Source of the DNA: Pseudomonadota bacterium
GTDB lineage: Bacteria > Pseudomonadota > Alphaproteobacteria > Rhodobacterales > Rhodobacteraceae
NCBI GenBank assembly: GCA_020161655.1
Contig: JAIUPC010000014.1
Span: forward strand, 121,845-185,844
Length of the DNA stretch: 64,000 nucleotides
Direction of reading: 5' to 3'
In this document: one piece after another, positions 52,389 to 61,310 of the stretch
Layout: every line of letters begins with the position of its first letter
Numbering within the stretch: position 1 is the stretch's first letter
Notes under the pieces: model-generated
Told to the model about the DNA's origin: nothing
Database searches by the model: none
Seen by the model: the letters and a program-made list of their open reading frames with translations, nothing else
Position numbers and translations under genes: made by a program

Positions 52389-53639
52389 ATGCGCGAGGAG
52401 AACTTCTGCCATGAGATCGAGGAGCTGAAGCGGCGCAAGCGCAAGAACGAGCTCCTGAAAAGGATGACCGAGGGGCCGAAGGACCCGTTTCGCTCCGGCC
52501 GGCACGGGCCGCTCCGCGAGATCATTCTGACGGCGCATCAGGACTGGTTCGCGGCCGCAGGTCCGGCGGGTGAGAACATGTCGGCACTGGAGCGGCGGTT
52601 CGAGGCGACGGCAGTGAAATGGCTGAGGGACACCTTCGGCGAGTATGTGGTCCATGCCCGGGCCGACCGCGACGAAGCCGCCTATCACATCCACGCCGTG
52701 ATCCTGCCTCGCGTCGAGACCAAGGTGAACGGCGCAGAGCGCAAGATGCTGCAGCCCTCGAAGTTCGATGTGATCCGCGACCATGAGCTCTCGCAGGACA
52801 GCGCCGGGCGCGCCTTCGCCGCGGTCGGCCTGACCCGCGGCAAGCGGCAGAAGCAGGCCCTCCGCGAAGCCTTGGCGCGCGGCGAAGCCCCGCCCGCGAA
52901 CGCGCGCCATGTCCGGCCGAAAAGGTGGCGGGAGGAACAGGAGCGCAGGCTCGCCGCGCGCGAGGCGAACATCTCGACACGCGAGGGCGAGGTCGTGCGG
53001 CGCGAGGGTGCGGTGACCAGTCGCGAGGCCGCCGCCGCAGAGGCGGTCCGGACGGCGGATGCGCGCTGCGCCGAGGCAGGGGCGATCCTTGCCATTGTCG
53101 AAGGCATCGCCGGCGGTGATCTGGAATTTACGGATGGTCAGACCGGAAAGGTTCTGGTCAAGGCGCATGGTGCCGATCCGGCGAAACTTGCCGACATCGC
53201 CGCGTATGCAAAACGGTCGCCGTCAGGCCGAACCAAGATCATGCATGCCCTCCACGGCGCATGGCAACGCATGAAGTCCCGCGCCGAGTCCAAAGCTGAG
53301 GTCGCCGCCGAAGCAAAGTTCGCACGGGAGTTCGAGGAACTGCACCGCGTGCGCGACCTCCTGTCTCGCGGCATGCCGTCCTTTCCCGGAGCTCTGCGCG
53401 AAAAGGTTGCCGGCCTGCTCAACGGCATCGTCGCCCCCCCCTTGTCGGCGTTGAGACGCGCATGCGCCGACGCCAACGCGGTTGGGACGATGGAGACCGA
53501 TGAGGCGTCGCGGCTTCCGTCCGCGGCGGACGGGCGGCAGGCAAGACCCGAAAAGTTCTGGAGCCAGATCCGCGCGACCTATCTGCCTCTCACCGGCAAC
53601 GGCGTGGCACGAGCCATCCCCGGGATGCCCGGTTCATAA
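52389..53639 (+). CDS. MobV/Pre-type relaxase (mobilization protein), truncated frame
   Basis: A 416-residue open frame that is the body of a plasmid Mob/Pre relaxase. The metal-binding motif is the HxDExxxHxH variant in HARADRDEAAYHIHAVILP, preceded by FEATAVKWLRDTFGEY. A long charged coiled-coil region (EEQERRLAAREANISTREGE) and a helical C-terminus follow. The native start is at 52173, but a TAA at 52263 separates it; a product from ATG 52389 would lack motif I and probably not nick DNA. It marks this region as derived from a mobilizable plasmid or integrative mobilizable element. Confidence 0.8.
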   Translation: MREENFCHEIEELKRRKRKNELLKRMTEGPKDPFRSGRHGPLREIILTAHQDWFAAAGPAGENMSALERRFEATAVKWLRDTFGEYVVHARADRDEAAYHIHAVILPRVETKVNGAERKMLQPSKFDVIRDHELSQDSAGRAFAAVGLTRGKRQKQALREALARGEAPPANARHVRPKRWREEQERRLAAREANISTREGEVVRREGAVTSREAAAAEAVRTADARCAEAGAILAIVEGIAGGDLEFTDGQTGKVLVKAHGADPAKLADIAAYAKRSPSGRTKIMHALHGAWQRMKSRAESKAEVAAEAKFAREFEELHRVRDLLSRGMPSFPGALREKVAGLLNGIVAPPLSALRRACADANAVGTMETDEASRLPSAADGRQARPEKFWSQIRATYLPLTGNGVARAIPGMPGS

Positions 53640-53660
53640 CGACCATCAAAGGAGCCTTCC

Positions 53661-54005
53661 ATGGCTACACTTTCTCCCTCCCGCCGTCGCAGCGAGACAG
53701 CGCTCAGCCCGACGAGCCAGCGCCTCTTTGCCCATTTTGCCGACGCGGTCGGCAAGGACACCCGGAGGGCCGACCAGGTCATCCGCGAACGCCGCGCCGC
53801 CATCGCCGCAGTCATCGACCCCTGGCTCGAGACCCTGGACGAACCCGCCCGCGCTGCCTTCTTCAACGCCATCGAGGCAAGCGCCAACGCGTGCCAACGC
53901 AAAAAGATATCTGCACATCCGCACAGGCCCGAAGGCCAACGGGTGGCGTCCGATACGCCGGAAGATCGCGCGGCGAAACCCGCAACGAAGTTAAGGGCGG
54001 GCTGA
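53661..54005 (+). CDS. Hypothetical protein downstream of relaxase
   Basis: A 114-residue protein with no recognised family. The middle is helical and charged (DTRRADQVIRERRAAIAAVI, DPWLETLDEPARAAFFNAI). The last 35 residues are basic and disordered-looking. AAGGAG lies six bases before ATG 53661, and it starts 21 bases after the relaxase stop, so it is likely in the mob operon. Confidence 0.55.
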   Translation: MATLSPSRRRSETALSPTSQRLFAHFADAVGKDTRRADQVIRERRAAIAAVIDPWLETLDEPARAAFFNAIEASANACQRKKISAHPHRPEGQRVASDTPEDRAAKPATKLRAG

Positions 54006-54341
54006 GGCCTCTAACACTATCAATCGGGTCCGGCGCGGCGGTTAGCGCCGGACCCGATGGGCGGTCAGTGCAGTCGCACGCGAAAAGCTGGAAGCTGATG
54101 TTCGCAGTGCCAGTTCTGCACTTCGCTCTGGGCAGTTTGCAGCCGCTGACTGGCTTGCTGAGTCCTCCCGAATCATTGGCGAGGCCCGCGCTTAACGCCA
54201 TCTGCCCCTGGCTTCAGATCAGGACGGATAGCAAATGGTCCATCATTGAAGGTGATTTTCCGGCAGAGGCGGCCCTCGGCGCAATGAATCTTGCACAACT
54301 GCAATGTGCTGCTATCCTGTTCGCCAGTCGGAAGAGGACCA
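54006..54341. other. Intergenic region at the right side of the island
   Basis: These 336 bases contain the 14-bp perfect hairpin at 54023-54058 and, near the end, the leader of the sugar-locus regulator. No gene is supported. Confidence 0.5.
54023..54058. terminator. Perfect 14-bp hairpin after the mob genes
   Basis: ATCGGGTCCGGCGC and GCGCCGGACCCGAT pair perfectly around an eight-base loop, 18 bases after the preceding stop. No T-run follows. It probably ends or stabilises the mob transcript. Confidence 0.5.
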
Positions 54342-55505
54342 ATGAACATCCCTTACAGCAAACCCACCACAGTCAAGGACATTCAGACGAGGCTGTCGTC
54401 GATGCATCCGGATTTCAGCAAGGGCACTCGTCGAATTGCTGACTTCGTGATGGCCAATCCCGGGGTCGTTGCCATCCTTTCTGCGGCCGAGGTGGCGAAG
54501 CGGTGCGACGTCCACGCCTCGACCCTGGTCAGGCTCGCGCAGAACCTTGGCCTGTCCGGCTTCCGAGAGTTGCAGTCCGTGCTGCAGACCGACTTGGCCG
54601 CGACGATGAAGTTGCCAGACCAGGCTGTCGAGCCCTCAAGGCCCAATCCGGAGCCGCGCGAGCAGCTAAAGTTGCGCCTCCTCGCAGAATCGGGGAAGTC
54701 GTTCAATCAGGCGGCCAGCGAAGCCGCGGAACGGTACTGGTCGGAAAATCCAGAGGTCGAATTTCACACGGAACTGCACATCTCGCACAGTGTGGACGCG
54801 GAAGAGATGGCGCATCGCATCAGCACTGTCGCGGTCGATGCGGACGGGATTCTGTTGGTGGCGCGCGAGCATCCGGCCGTCAACCGGGCGGTGCAGGATG
54901 CGATTTCGCGCGGCACTCCGGTCGTTTGCTTGACGAGCGACCTGCCCGCGTCCGGGCGCACCGCTTTTGTCGGGTCAGACCAATACGCGTCTGGTTCAAT
55001 GGCGGGCTGGTTTTGCGGCCGACTGATCCCGCGAAACCAGGTCGGACGGGTGCTTTTCGTATGCAGCGTGCCGTTCCGCTGCCAATTGGACCGCGAACAG
55101 GGGTTCCGGCAGATCCTGCGAACCGAATTTCCGATGCTGAGCATCGAAGAGAAGGTCGGCTCTGACGAAAGTGTCGAAATGACATATGAGGCGATCCGCC
55201 GACATATCGCCAATAGCGGCCCACCTGCCGCGATCTACAACGTCTCTGGTGCGAACCTCGGGATCGGTCGGGCGCTGGAAGACGAGGGGCTGGCCGGGAA
55301 GACGGTTTTTGTCGGACATGAGCTGAACAGCAACTCGAGGATGTTGCTGGAAAAAGGCGTCATGGACATGACGATCGGCCATGACTTCGACCGAGAGATT
55401 TCCCTGGCCGTGGACTGTATAAGGATGGCGCAGAAAAGGGTTCAACCGGTCAGCCAGATCACACCCAGCCTGCTTTACACACGTTACAACTGCGCCATCC
55501 CGTAA
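54342..55505 (+). CDS. Transcriptional regulator: RpiR-type HTH joined to periplasmic-binding-protein-like domain
   Basis: A 387-residue protein. The N-terminal 90 residues are an RpiR/HTH_6 domain (TRRIADFVMANPGVVAILSA, VAKRCDVHASTLVRLAQNLG). Instead of the usual SIS domain, the C-terminal 270 residues look like a LacI-type sugar-binding domain (VAVDADGILLVAREHPAV, VVCLTSDLP, FVGSDQYASGSMAGWF, AIYNVSGANLGIGRAL). GAAGAGGA precedes ATG 54342. It stands upstream of a sugar/polyol locus and is the probable regulator of the operator pair at 56343-56414. Confidence 0.8.
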   Translation: MNIPYSKPTTVKDIQTRLSSMHPDFSKGTRRIADFVMANPGVVAILSAAEVAKRCDVHASTLVRLAQNLGLSGFRELQSVLQTDLAATMKLPDQAVEPSRPNPEPREQLKLRLLAESGKSFNQAASEAAERYWSENPEVEFHTELHISHSVDAEEMAHRISTVAVDADGILLVAREHPAVNRAVQDAISRGTPVVCLTSDLPASGRTAFVGSDQYASGSMAGWFCGRLIPRNQVGRVLFVCSVPFRCQLDREQGFRQILRTEFPMLSIEEKVGSDESVEMTYEAIRRHIANSGPPAAIYNVSGANLGIGRALEDEGLAGKTVFVGHELNSNSRMLLEKGVMDMTIGHDFDREISLAVDCIRMAQKRVQPVSQITPSLLYTRYNCAIP

Positions 55506-55508
55506 GGT

Positions 55509-56327
55509 CTACAGGGCCAGCTTGCCATCGGGGATAGGCGGGGCGGCCTGGTAGGCACCCCAGACTGATTGATCAAACGGGATCACTGCGCCGGTCATCA
55601 TTCCCGCTTCTGACGACAGCAGGAAGTTCACTGCCTTGGCCACCTCTTCCGGGGCCAATAACCGGCCAAAGGGCATTTCGGCGGCCACGTCGTCCAGCCA
55701 GTTTGCCTCGGCACCGTGGTATTCGCGCTGGATGCGGTCCTCGCCGTCCGAAGCCATCCAGCCGATGTTCAGCTGGTTCACCCGGATGCGGTTCTTCATG
55801 GCGGCGAAGGCCACGTTGCGGGTCAGCGTCGCAAGCGCGCCCTTGCTGGCGCTGTAGGAGCAGATGAAGGGCTGGCCGGCCAGCGCCGCCGCCGAGCCGA
55901 TGTTGACTATGGCGCCCTCGACCCCGTCGCGGATCATGCGGCGGATCACTTCCTGCATCAGGAAGAAGGGTGCGCGGGTGTTGACCGCGAACATCCGGTC
56001 GAACAGCGCTTCGTCGGTGGTAAGGATGTCGCCGCGGTCGGTGAGACCGGCCGCATTGACCAGCATGTCGACCCGGCCGAAGGCCTGATCGGCGGCCTCG
56101 ATCACGGCGCGGCAATCCGCAACCGATTCAAGGTCGGCGGGAACGAAGTGCACGGTGCAGCCGGTGTCGTCCGAGATGCGCCTGGCCACTGCGCCGCCCT
56201 TCTCGGCGTTGCGGCCGCAGGTGACCAGGCCGGCCGCCCCCGATTCGGCCAGACGTCGGGCGACTGCCGCGCCAAGCCCCTGGGTTCCCCCGGTAACAAT
56301 CCCGATCTTTCCGTCAATACGGCTCAT
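55509..56327 (-). CDS. Short-chain dehydrogenase/reductase
   Basis: A 272-residue classical SDR. The cofactor loop is GIVTGGTQGLGAAVAR (TGxxxGxG), NAAG is in MLVNAAGLTDRG, the catalytic Ser is in IVNIGSAAALAG, and the Tyr-Lys pair is in YSASKGAL. It probably oxidises a sugar or polyol intermediate of the surrounding locus. ATG 56327 has GGAGG seven bases upstream. It is divergent from the IolG-like gene. Confidence 0.9.
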   Translation of the reverse strand: MSRIDGKIGIVTGGTQGLGAAVARRLAESGAAGLVTCGRNAEKGGAVARRISDDTGCTVHFVPADLESVADCRAVIEAADQAFGRVDMLVNAAGLTDRGDILTTDEALFDRMFAVNTRAPFFLMQEVIRRMIRDGVEGAIVNIGSAAALAGQPFICSYSASKGALATLTRNVAFAAMKNRIRVNQLNIGWMASDGEDRIQREYHGAEANWLDDVAAEMPFGRLLAPEEVAKAVNFLLSSEAGMMTGAVIPFDQSVWGAYQAAPPIPDGKLAL

Positions 56328-56342
56328 CATCGCCCCTCCATT

Positions 56343-56356
56343 GCAGCAAACGTTGC
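56343..56356. promoter_or_regulatory. Operator-like dyad 1 (SDR side)
   Basis: GCAGCAAACGTTGC matches the second site 58 bases away with the shared form GCARCAAAYRTTGC, an imperfect dyad of GCARC and GYTGC-like arms. It overlaps the region just before the SDR ribosome site. Confidence 0.55.
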
Positions 56357-56381
56357 AGTTTGGCTTCACGCAGAATTTCTA

Positions 56382-56410
56382 TTGACAAACATGCATGCAT
56401 GCAACAAATA
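56382..56410 (+). promoter_or_regulatory. Putative promoter of the IolG-like gene
   Basis: TTGACA at 56382-56387 and CAAATA at 56405-56410 are spaced by 17 bases of alternating ATGCATGC-type sequence. The -10 overlaps operator 2, so binding there would block transcription. Confidence 0.5.
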
Positions 56411-56414
56411 TTGC
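56401..56414. promoter_or_regulatory. Operator-like dyad 2 (IolG side)
   Basis: GCAACAAATATTGC is the second copy of the GCARCAAAYRTTGC element and covers the putative -10. Confidence 0.55.
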
Positions 56415-56449
56415 GCATAAGAACGACAGATTGCATCTGGGAGGGCAGC

Positions 56450-57460
56450 ATGCTTCGAATGGTGGTCTTGGGGTGCGGACGCATCGGTCAGATGCATGCG
56501 GCCAATGTGGCCCGGCACCCCCGCGCCACGCTGGCGGGGGTCTATGACCTTCACCAGCCATCTGCCGACAGTGTAGCAGCGGCGCAGGGTGTTCGCGCCT
56601 TTGCCTCAGCGGAAGATGTTTTCGCGAGTCCCGACGTCGATGCAGTCCTGATTGCGACCGCGACCCCGACCCATGCCGACTACATCGAGATGGCGATTGC
56701 GGCCGGGAAGGCGGTGCTCTGTGAAAAGCCGATCGACCTGAACCTCAACCGGGTGAACGCCTGCGCCGCCAAAATAAAGGGCACCAAGCTGCCTATCCAG
56801 CTGGGCTTCAACCGACGCTACGATCCCGGCCACAGCGCGGCACGCGCGGCGATGCTGGCGGGCGAGATCGGCGATCTGCATCAGGTCATCATCACTTCGC
56901 GCGACCCTGGCCTGCCGCCGAAAGCCTATCTGGAGGCGGCGGGCGGGCTGTTCCGCGACATGACGATCCATGACTTCGACCTGGCGCGCTTCATGCTGGT
57001 CGAAGAACCGATCGAGGTGTTCGCACTGGCGAATGCTTTGATCGACCCCGCCCTCGGACAAGAACTGAATGAGGTGGACAGCGCGATGTTCGTGCTGCGA
57101 ACCGCCAGCGGCAAACAATGCCACATCAACAACTCCCGCACGGCGGTCTACGGCTATGACCAGCGGGTCGAACTGATGGGCACAAAGGGGATGCTGCTGT
57201 CGGACAATCGCAAGCCGCATGAACTGCGCCGCTACTCCGCGACCACGACGGAGACGTCGGCACCCTACCAGTTCTTCTTTCTCGAACGCTATCTCGAAGC
57301 CTTCATGGCCGAGATCGACGGTTTTGTGGACTGCGTCGAAAAGGGCGCGAAGCCCCTCGCCAGTTTCGAGGACGGGCGGCGCGCGCTGATCCTGGCCGAA
57401 GCGGCCTATCTGTCACTGCGTGAACGCCGGCTGGTGAAAGTGTCCGAAGTCAGCGGCTGA
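56450..57460 (+). CDS. Inositol 2-dehydrogenase-like oxidoreductase (Gfo/Idh/MocA, IolG type)
   Basis: A 336-residue NAD-dependent dehydrogenase. The Rossmann loop is VVLGCGRIGQMHAANVARHP, the catalytic and cofactor lysine is in VLCEKPIDLNL, and GLFRDMTIHDFDLARFML contains the D-x3-H motif of IolG/IdhA. Its size and motifs fit myo-inositol 2-dehydrogenase, although scyllo-inositol or other sugar activities are possible. GGGAGGG precedes ATG 56450. It is followed on the same strand by a complete sugar ABC transporter. Confidence 0.85.
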   Translation: MLRMVVLGCGRIGQMHAANVARHPRATLAGVYDLHQPSADSVAAAQGVRAFASAEDVFASPDVDAVLIATATPTHADYIEMAIAAGKAVLCEKPIDLNLNRVNACAAKIKGTKLPIQLGFNRRYDPGHSAARAAMLAGEIGDLHQVIITSRDPGLPPKAYLEAAGGLFRDMTIHDFDLARFMLVEEPIEVFALANALIDPALGQELNEVDSAMFVLRTASGKQCHINNSRTAVYGYDQRVELMGTKGMLLSDNRKPHELRRYSATTTETSAPYQFFFLERYLEAFMAEIDGFVDCVEKGAKPLASFEDGRRALILAEAAYLSLRERRLVKVSEVSG

Positions 57461-57720
57461 AGACGAACCGGCGCAGGCGAGCCTGGAGGAGGCAAACCTG
57501 CGACCGACTTTGGGGGAGGAAATTGCGGCAATGTCGCACCAGTGCAACCGGGCATTCAGCCCTTTTGCCCCTTTCCAGTCCGGAAAGGCGATCCGGGGGC
57601 TGCCGTTCGCAGACCCTCTGTCGCCAAAGACCTGCGCGGCGGGAACAACCCCGTCCCAGACGAAGGCGGGCGACCGCAAGCAACGATCGCGCCGCGCTTG
57701 ACACCAACTGGAGGAAAAAA

Positions 57721-58770
57721 GTGAAAACCAACAAACTCTCTCGCCGCACGTTCGCCGCACTGGCGCTTGGTGGCGTTCTGATGGCCAGCACGGCGGGAAT
57801 CGCCCTTGCCGACAATTCGAAGATCATGATCGGCTTCACGCCGAAGTTCCTGAAGGACGATTTCCAGACGCTGATGCTGGACCTGTCGCTGAAGGCTTTC
57901 GCCGCAAAGGGCATGACCGTCGTTGGCTCGCCCGACCCGAACGGTGACATCGCGGCCCAGGTCGATGCGCTCCAGAACCTCATCGCCAACGGCGCCAACG
58001 TCATTGTCTTTGCGCCGCTTGACTCGGCTGGCATCGTTCCGGCGGTGAAGCGCGCCAATGAAGCCGGTGCGCTGGTCTTCTCGATTGACGACGCCCCGGC
58101 TGGTGGTCAGGTGACGGCGACGATCCGCGCCGACAACCTGGATGCAGGCGTTCAGGGCGCGCAGGAAATGGCAAAACGGCTGCAGGAGAAAGCCTGCTGG
58201 GCCGAGAAGTCCTGCATCGTGCTGGAGCTACAGGGCGCGCTCACAACGCCTAACGGGCTTGACCGCTCGGACGGCTTCTCGAAGACCATGGCGGAGCTTG
58301 CCCCCGACGTGCAGTTGATCCAACGCCCGACCGAGTGGACTGCTGACATGGCCGCCGATGCCGCGCAGAACGTGCTGACGCAGAACCCGAACCTGTCGGG
58401 CATCTTCATGGCCTCGGAACTGATGGCGACGGCGATCAACGCCCAGCTGAAGGCCGCAGGCAAGGATGCGGCAGTCGGCGACCCGGCTTCGGTCATCCGT
58501 GTCGCCATCGACGGCACGCCGCAAGGGCTGGAGCTGATCCGCACCAACGCGCTGGATGCCACCGTGTCGCAGCCGCTGTCGGCCTATGCCACCAAGACGG
58601 CCGAGCTGATCGAGCTGGTTTCGGGCGGCGGCACCATCGAGATCGGCCCGCGTGACGACGGCCAGGTCATCGAAACCCCGGTTGGCCCGCAGTATCAGCT
58701 GAAGGCCACCCTTGTGACGCTGGACAACGTGGACTCGCCCGATCTCTGGGCCAACCAGCTGGGCAAGTAA
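57721..58770 (+). CDS. Sugar ABC transporter substrate-binding protein
   Basis: A 349-residue periplasmic binding protein of type 1 (ribose/inositol/galactose class). The N-terminus MKTNKLSRRTFAALALGG has a twin-arginine-like SRRTF followed by a hydrophobic stretch and AxA-type cleavage (GIALADN). The mature part shows the PBP1 fold (NLIANGANVIVFAPLDSA, VIRVAIDGTPQGLELI). GTG 57721 is the start, with GGAGG seven bases upstream. It is the first gene of the transporter, 260 bases after the dehydrogenase. Confidence 0.93.
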   Translation: MKTNKLSRRTFAALALGGVLMASTAGIALADNSKIMIGFTPKFLKDDFQTLMLDLSLKAFAAKGMTVVGSPDPNGDIAAQVDALQNLIANGANVIVFAPLDSAGIVPAVKRANEAGALVFSIDDAPAGGQVTATIRADNLDAGVQGAQEMAKRLQEKACWAEKSCIVLELQGALTTPNGLDRSDGFSKTMAELAPDVQLIQRPTEWTADMAADAAQNVLTQNPNLSGIFMASELMATAINAQLKAAGKDAAVGDPASVIRVAIDGTPQGLELIRTNALDATVSQPLSAYATKTAELIELVSGGGTIEIGPRDDGQVIETPVGPQYQLKATLVTLDNVDSPDLWANQLGK

Positions 58771-58773
58771 GCT

Positions 58774-60279
58774 ATGGCAAACGTGGAACCGAAGAGAATG
58801 GATCACTCCCGTCCAATCGTCGAGATGACGAACATCATCAAGACCTTCGGTTCCACGCGCGCCCTCAGGGGCGTGGATTTCACGGTCATGCCCGGCGAAA
58901 TCCACGCTCTGCTGGGACGCAACGGAGCCGGAAAGAGCACGCTCGTCTCCGCGCTCAGTGGCTTCACCCCCGCAGATGAGGGTGCAATCAGGATTGCAGA
59001 TACGCAACTGACCGCAACCGGTCAAAGCTACGCGGCGGCGATCCGCGACGACATCGCCCATGTGCAGCAGACACCGCGCCTGTTTGATCAGCTGACCGTG
59101 GCGGAAAACATGTTCATCGAGAACCCCGCTGTCCGGTCGCGCTGGGGGGCGATCAGCCACCGAAGGATGCTTGAGAAGGCCTCGGCCTTGCTGGAAGAAT
59201 GGAAGATCGACATCCGCCCGACCGCCCTTGCCGGGCAGCTGGACGCCGGAACCCGGCAGCTTCTGGAGATCATGAAGGCGCTGAACCGGGGCGTCCCGGT
59301 GATGATCCTGGACGAACCGACGGCCGCCTTGAGCAACGCCGAAAAGCGCATTCTCTTCGACCATATCCGCACTCTGAAATCTCAGGGCGTCAGCTTTGTC
59401 TACATCTCGCACCATCTGGACGAGGTGTTCGAGGTCGCCGACACCGTGACCATCCTGCGCGATGGTCAGGTGGTGACGGCCCGTGCGCCTGTCAGCAGCC
59501 TGGATGTGGAAACCATCGCCAACCTCATGATGGGTCAGGCAACGCTTCGCAGCGCGCGCGAAGACCATACTGATCCGAAGGCTGCACCCCTCCTACAGGC
59601 CCGGAACGTGCGGATCGGACCGGAAACCACACCGATCAACCTCACGATCCGCCGAGGCGAGATCGTGGCGCTTGCCGGCCCCGTGGGCAGCGGCAAGGAA
59701 GACCTGGCCCTGATCCTGGCCGGGCACAAGCAGCCCGCGAACGGCCAGATCACCAGCGCGAACGGCCGGATGCCGGTGATCGGCCTCGTGCCGACCGACC
59801 GTCATGCCAGCGGCTATGTCGGCATCCTTGGTGTGCGTGAGAATGTTTCAGTGGGCGGGCTTGGGCTCTTGTCGAACAGCCTTGGCTTCATCAACCGCCG
59901 GAAAGAGGCCGACCATGTCGGCAGCCTTGCCCGGCAGACCAATGTCATAGCCTCCTCGCTGGAACAGCCCGTCGGGCAGCTGAGCGGGGGCAATCAGCAG
60001 AAGGTGGTTTTCGCCCGCTCGCTTTGTCAAAGCCCCGAGGTGATCGTGGCGCTTAGTCCGACCCGGGGCGTGGACGTGGGTGCCAAGGAACAGCTGTACG
60101 CCCTGCTGCGCGATCTGGCCAGCAAGGGCTTGGGTGTCGTCGTCGTCTCGGATGAAGAGGACGAAATCAGCCAACTCGCCAATCGCGTCGTCATCGTCTT
60201 CGAAGGGGCAGTGGTCGATGAACTGGTCGGTGATTACAGCATGAAGGATCTGATCTTGCGAATGGAGGGTGTGGCATGA
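58774..60279 (+). CDS. Sugar ABC transporter ATP-binding protein (RbsA/MglA type)
   Basis: A 501-residue ATPase with two nucleotide-binding domains. The first has Walker A GRNGAGKST, a degenerate signature LDAGTRQLLE and Walker B VMILDEPTAALS. The second has a degenerate Walker A GPVGSGKED, a good signature LSGGNQQKVVF, and LSPTRGVDVGAKEQ for the usual EPTRGID. This asymmetric pattern is normal for the CUT2 sugar class. It starts three bases after the binding-protein stop. Confidence 0.94.
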   Translation: MANVEPKRMDHSRPIVEMTNIIKTFGSTRALRGVDFTVMPGEIHALLGRNGAGKSTLVSALSGFTPADEGAIRIADTQLTATGQSYAAAIRDDIAHVQQTPRLFDQLTVAENMFIENPAVRSRWGAISHRRMLEKASALLEEWKIDIRPTALAGQLDAGTRQLLEIMKALNRGVPVMILDEPTAALSNAEKRILFDHIRTLKSQGVSFVYISHHLDEVFEVADTVTILRDGQVVTARAPVSSLDVETIANLMMGQATLRSAREDHTDPKAAPLLQARNVRIGPETTPINLTIRRGEIVALAGPVGSGKEDLALILAGHKQPANGQITSANGRMPVIGLVPTDRHASGYVGILGVRENVSVGGLGLLSNSLGFINRRKEADHVGSLARQTNVIASSLEQPVGQLSGGNQQKVVFARSLCQSPEVIVALSPTRGVDVGAKEQLYALLRDLASKGLGVVVVSDEEDEISQLANRVVIVFEGAVVDELVGDYSMKDLILRMEGVA

Positions 60280-61310
60280 TGGCCGGAAATCTCGGGCGGG
60301 CGCAGGAAAGCGGTCCGTCGAAACTGTCGGCGTTCGGCAGCGCCTTCGTGGCAAATGGCTTCACCATGTATCCGGTCTTGCTGTTGCTGGTCATCGTTGG
60401 TGCGCTGGTGGCGCCACGCTTCCTGACCACGGTCAACCTCGTCAACATTCTGGAACAGGTCAGCGTGCTGGGCTTGACCACCATCGGCCTGACCTTCGTC
60501 GTGCTGATCGGGCGGCTGGATCTTTCCCTGGAAGGCATCGTCGGCTTTGCCCCCATGCTGGCCGCGGTGATGCTGGTGCCCGCGACGGCTGGCGGCTTCG
60601 GGATCGAGTTGCCGGGCTGGATGGGGCTGATCGTAGCCCTCGGCGCCGCCGGGCTGATCGGCCTCTTCAACGGTTTCATGGTGGTGAAGGTCGGGCTGAA
60701 CCCGTTCATCTCGACCTTGGGCCTTCTGGTCCTGTTGCGCGGCGGCGTGCTGATCATTTCGAACGGCCGGTCGATCTATTCGCCGGGGCGGGCGCTGACC
60801 TATCTCGGGTCCGAGCGTGTGCTGGGCGTGCCGCTCTCGGTCTTTGTCTTCCTGCTGGTCGCCATCGTGGTCGGGCTGGTCTTCCAGTATCATCGCTACG
60901 GTCGTGCGCTTTATGCCGTCGGTGGCAATGAAGAGGCCGCGCGGGCTGCCGGCATCAATGTGGACCGGGTAATCTGGTCGGCCTTCATCTTCGCCGCTCT
61001 GCTGGCCGGGCTGGCGGGGGTGCTGATGACCGGACGCCTCGACAGCGCCGTGACCACTCAGGGCGAAGGGATCATTTTCTCGGCCTTCGCGGCGGCTGTG
61101 ATCGGCGGGGTTTCATTGGGCGGCGGCAAGGGCAACATCGTCGGCGTCGTTAGTGGGGTGCTGCTGATCGGAGTGATAAACAACCTCCTGACCCTTGCGC
61201 AGGTGCCCTCGTTCTACGTCCAGGCCTCGACCGGCGCGGTCATCATCGTCGCAGCCGTGCTGACCACTCTGGCCAGCCGTCGCTCAAGCGGGATGAAGAC
61301 ACGGACGTGA
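60276..61310 (+). CDS. Sugar ABC transporter permease (RbsC type)
   Basis: A 344-residue inner-membrane protein of the BPD_transp_2 (CUT2) family with eight to ten membrane segments. The conserved text is GLTFVVLIGRLDLSLEGIVG and VGGNEEAARAAGINVDR, where NEEAA contacts the ATPase. It overlaps the ATPase by four bases (ATGA). The transporter probably imports an inositol- or pentose-like substrate handled by the adjacent dehydrogenases. Confidence 0.94.
   Translation: MMAGNLGRAQESGPSKLSAFGSAFVANGFTMYPVLLLLVIVGALVAPRFLTTVNLVNILEQVSVLGLTTIGLTFVVLIGRLDLSLEGIVGFAPMLAAVMLVPATAGGFGIELPGWMGLIVALGAAGLIGLFNGFMVVKVGLNPFISTLGLLVLLRGGVLIISNGRSIYSPGRALTYLGSERVLGVPLSVFVFLLVAIVVGLVFQYHRYGRALYAVGGNEEAARAAGINVDRVIWSAFIFAALLAGLAGVLMTGRLDSAVTTQGEGIIFSAFAAAVIGGVSLGGGKGNIVGVVSGVLLIGVINNLLTLAQVPSFYVQASTGAVIIVAAVLTTLASRRSSGMKTRT

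Noticed and set aside
52053-53168. A 371-codon minus-strand frame opposite the relaxase.
   Set aside because: No family resemblance; the plus strand has the MobV motif and a continuous frame with its N-terminal part.
47755-54100. A second copy of the tRNA-Cys 3' end as attR for the island.
   Set aside because: I scanned for the TTCGATTCCGGTACCCGCC core by eye and did not find another copy within the window. The right boundary remains undefined.
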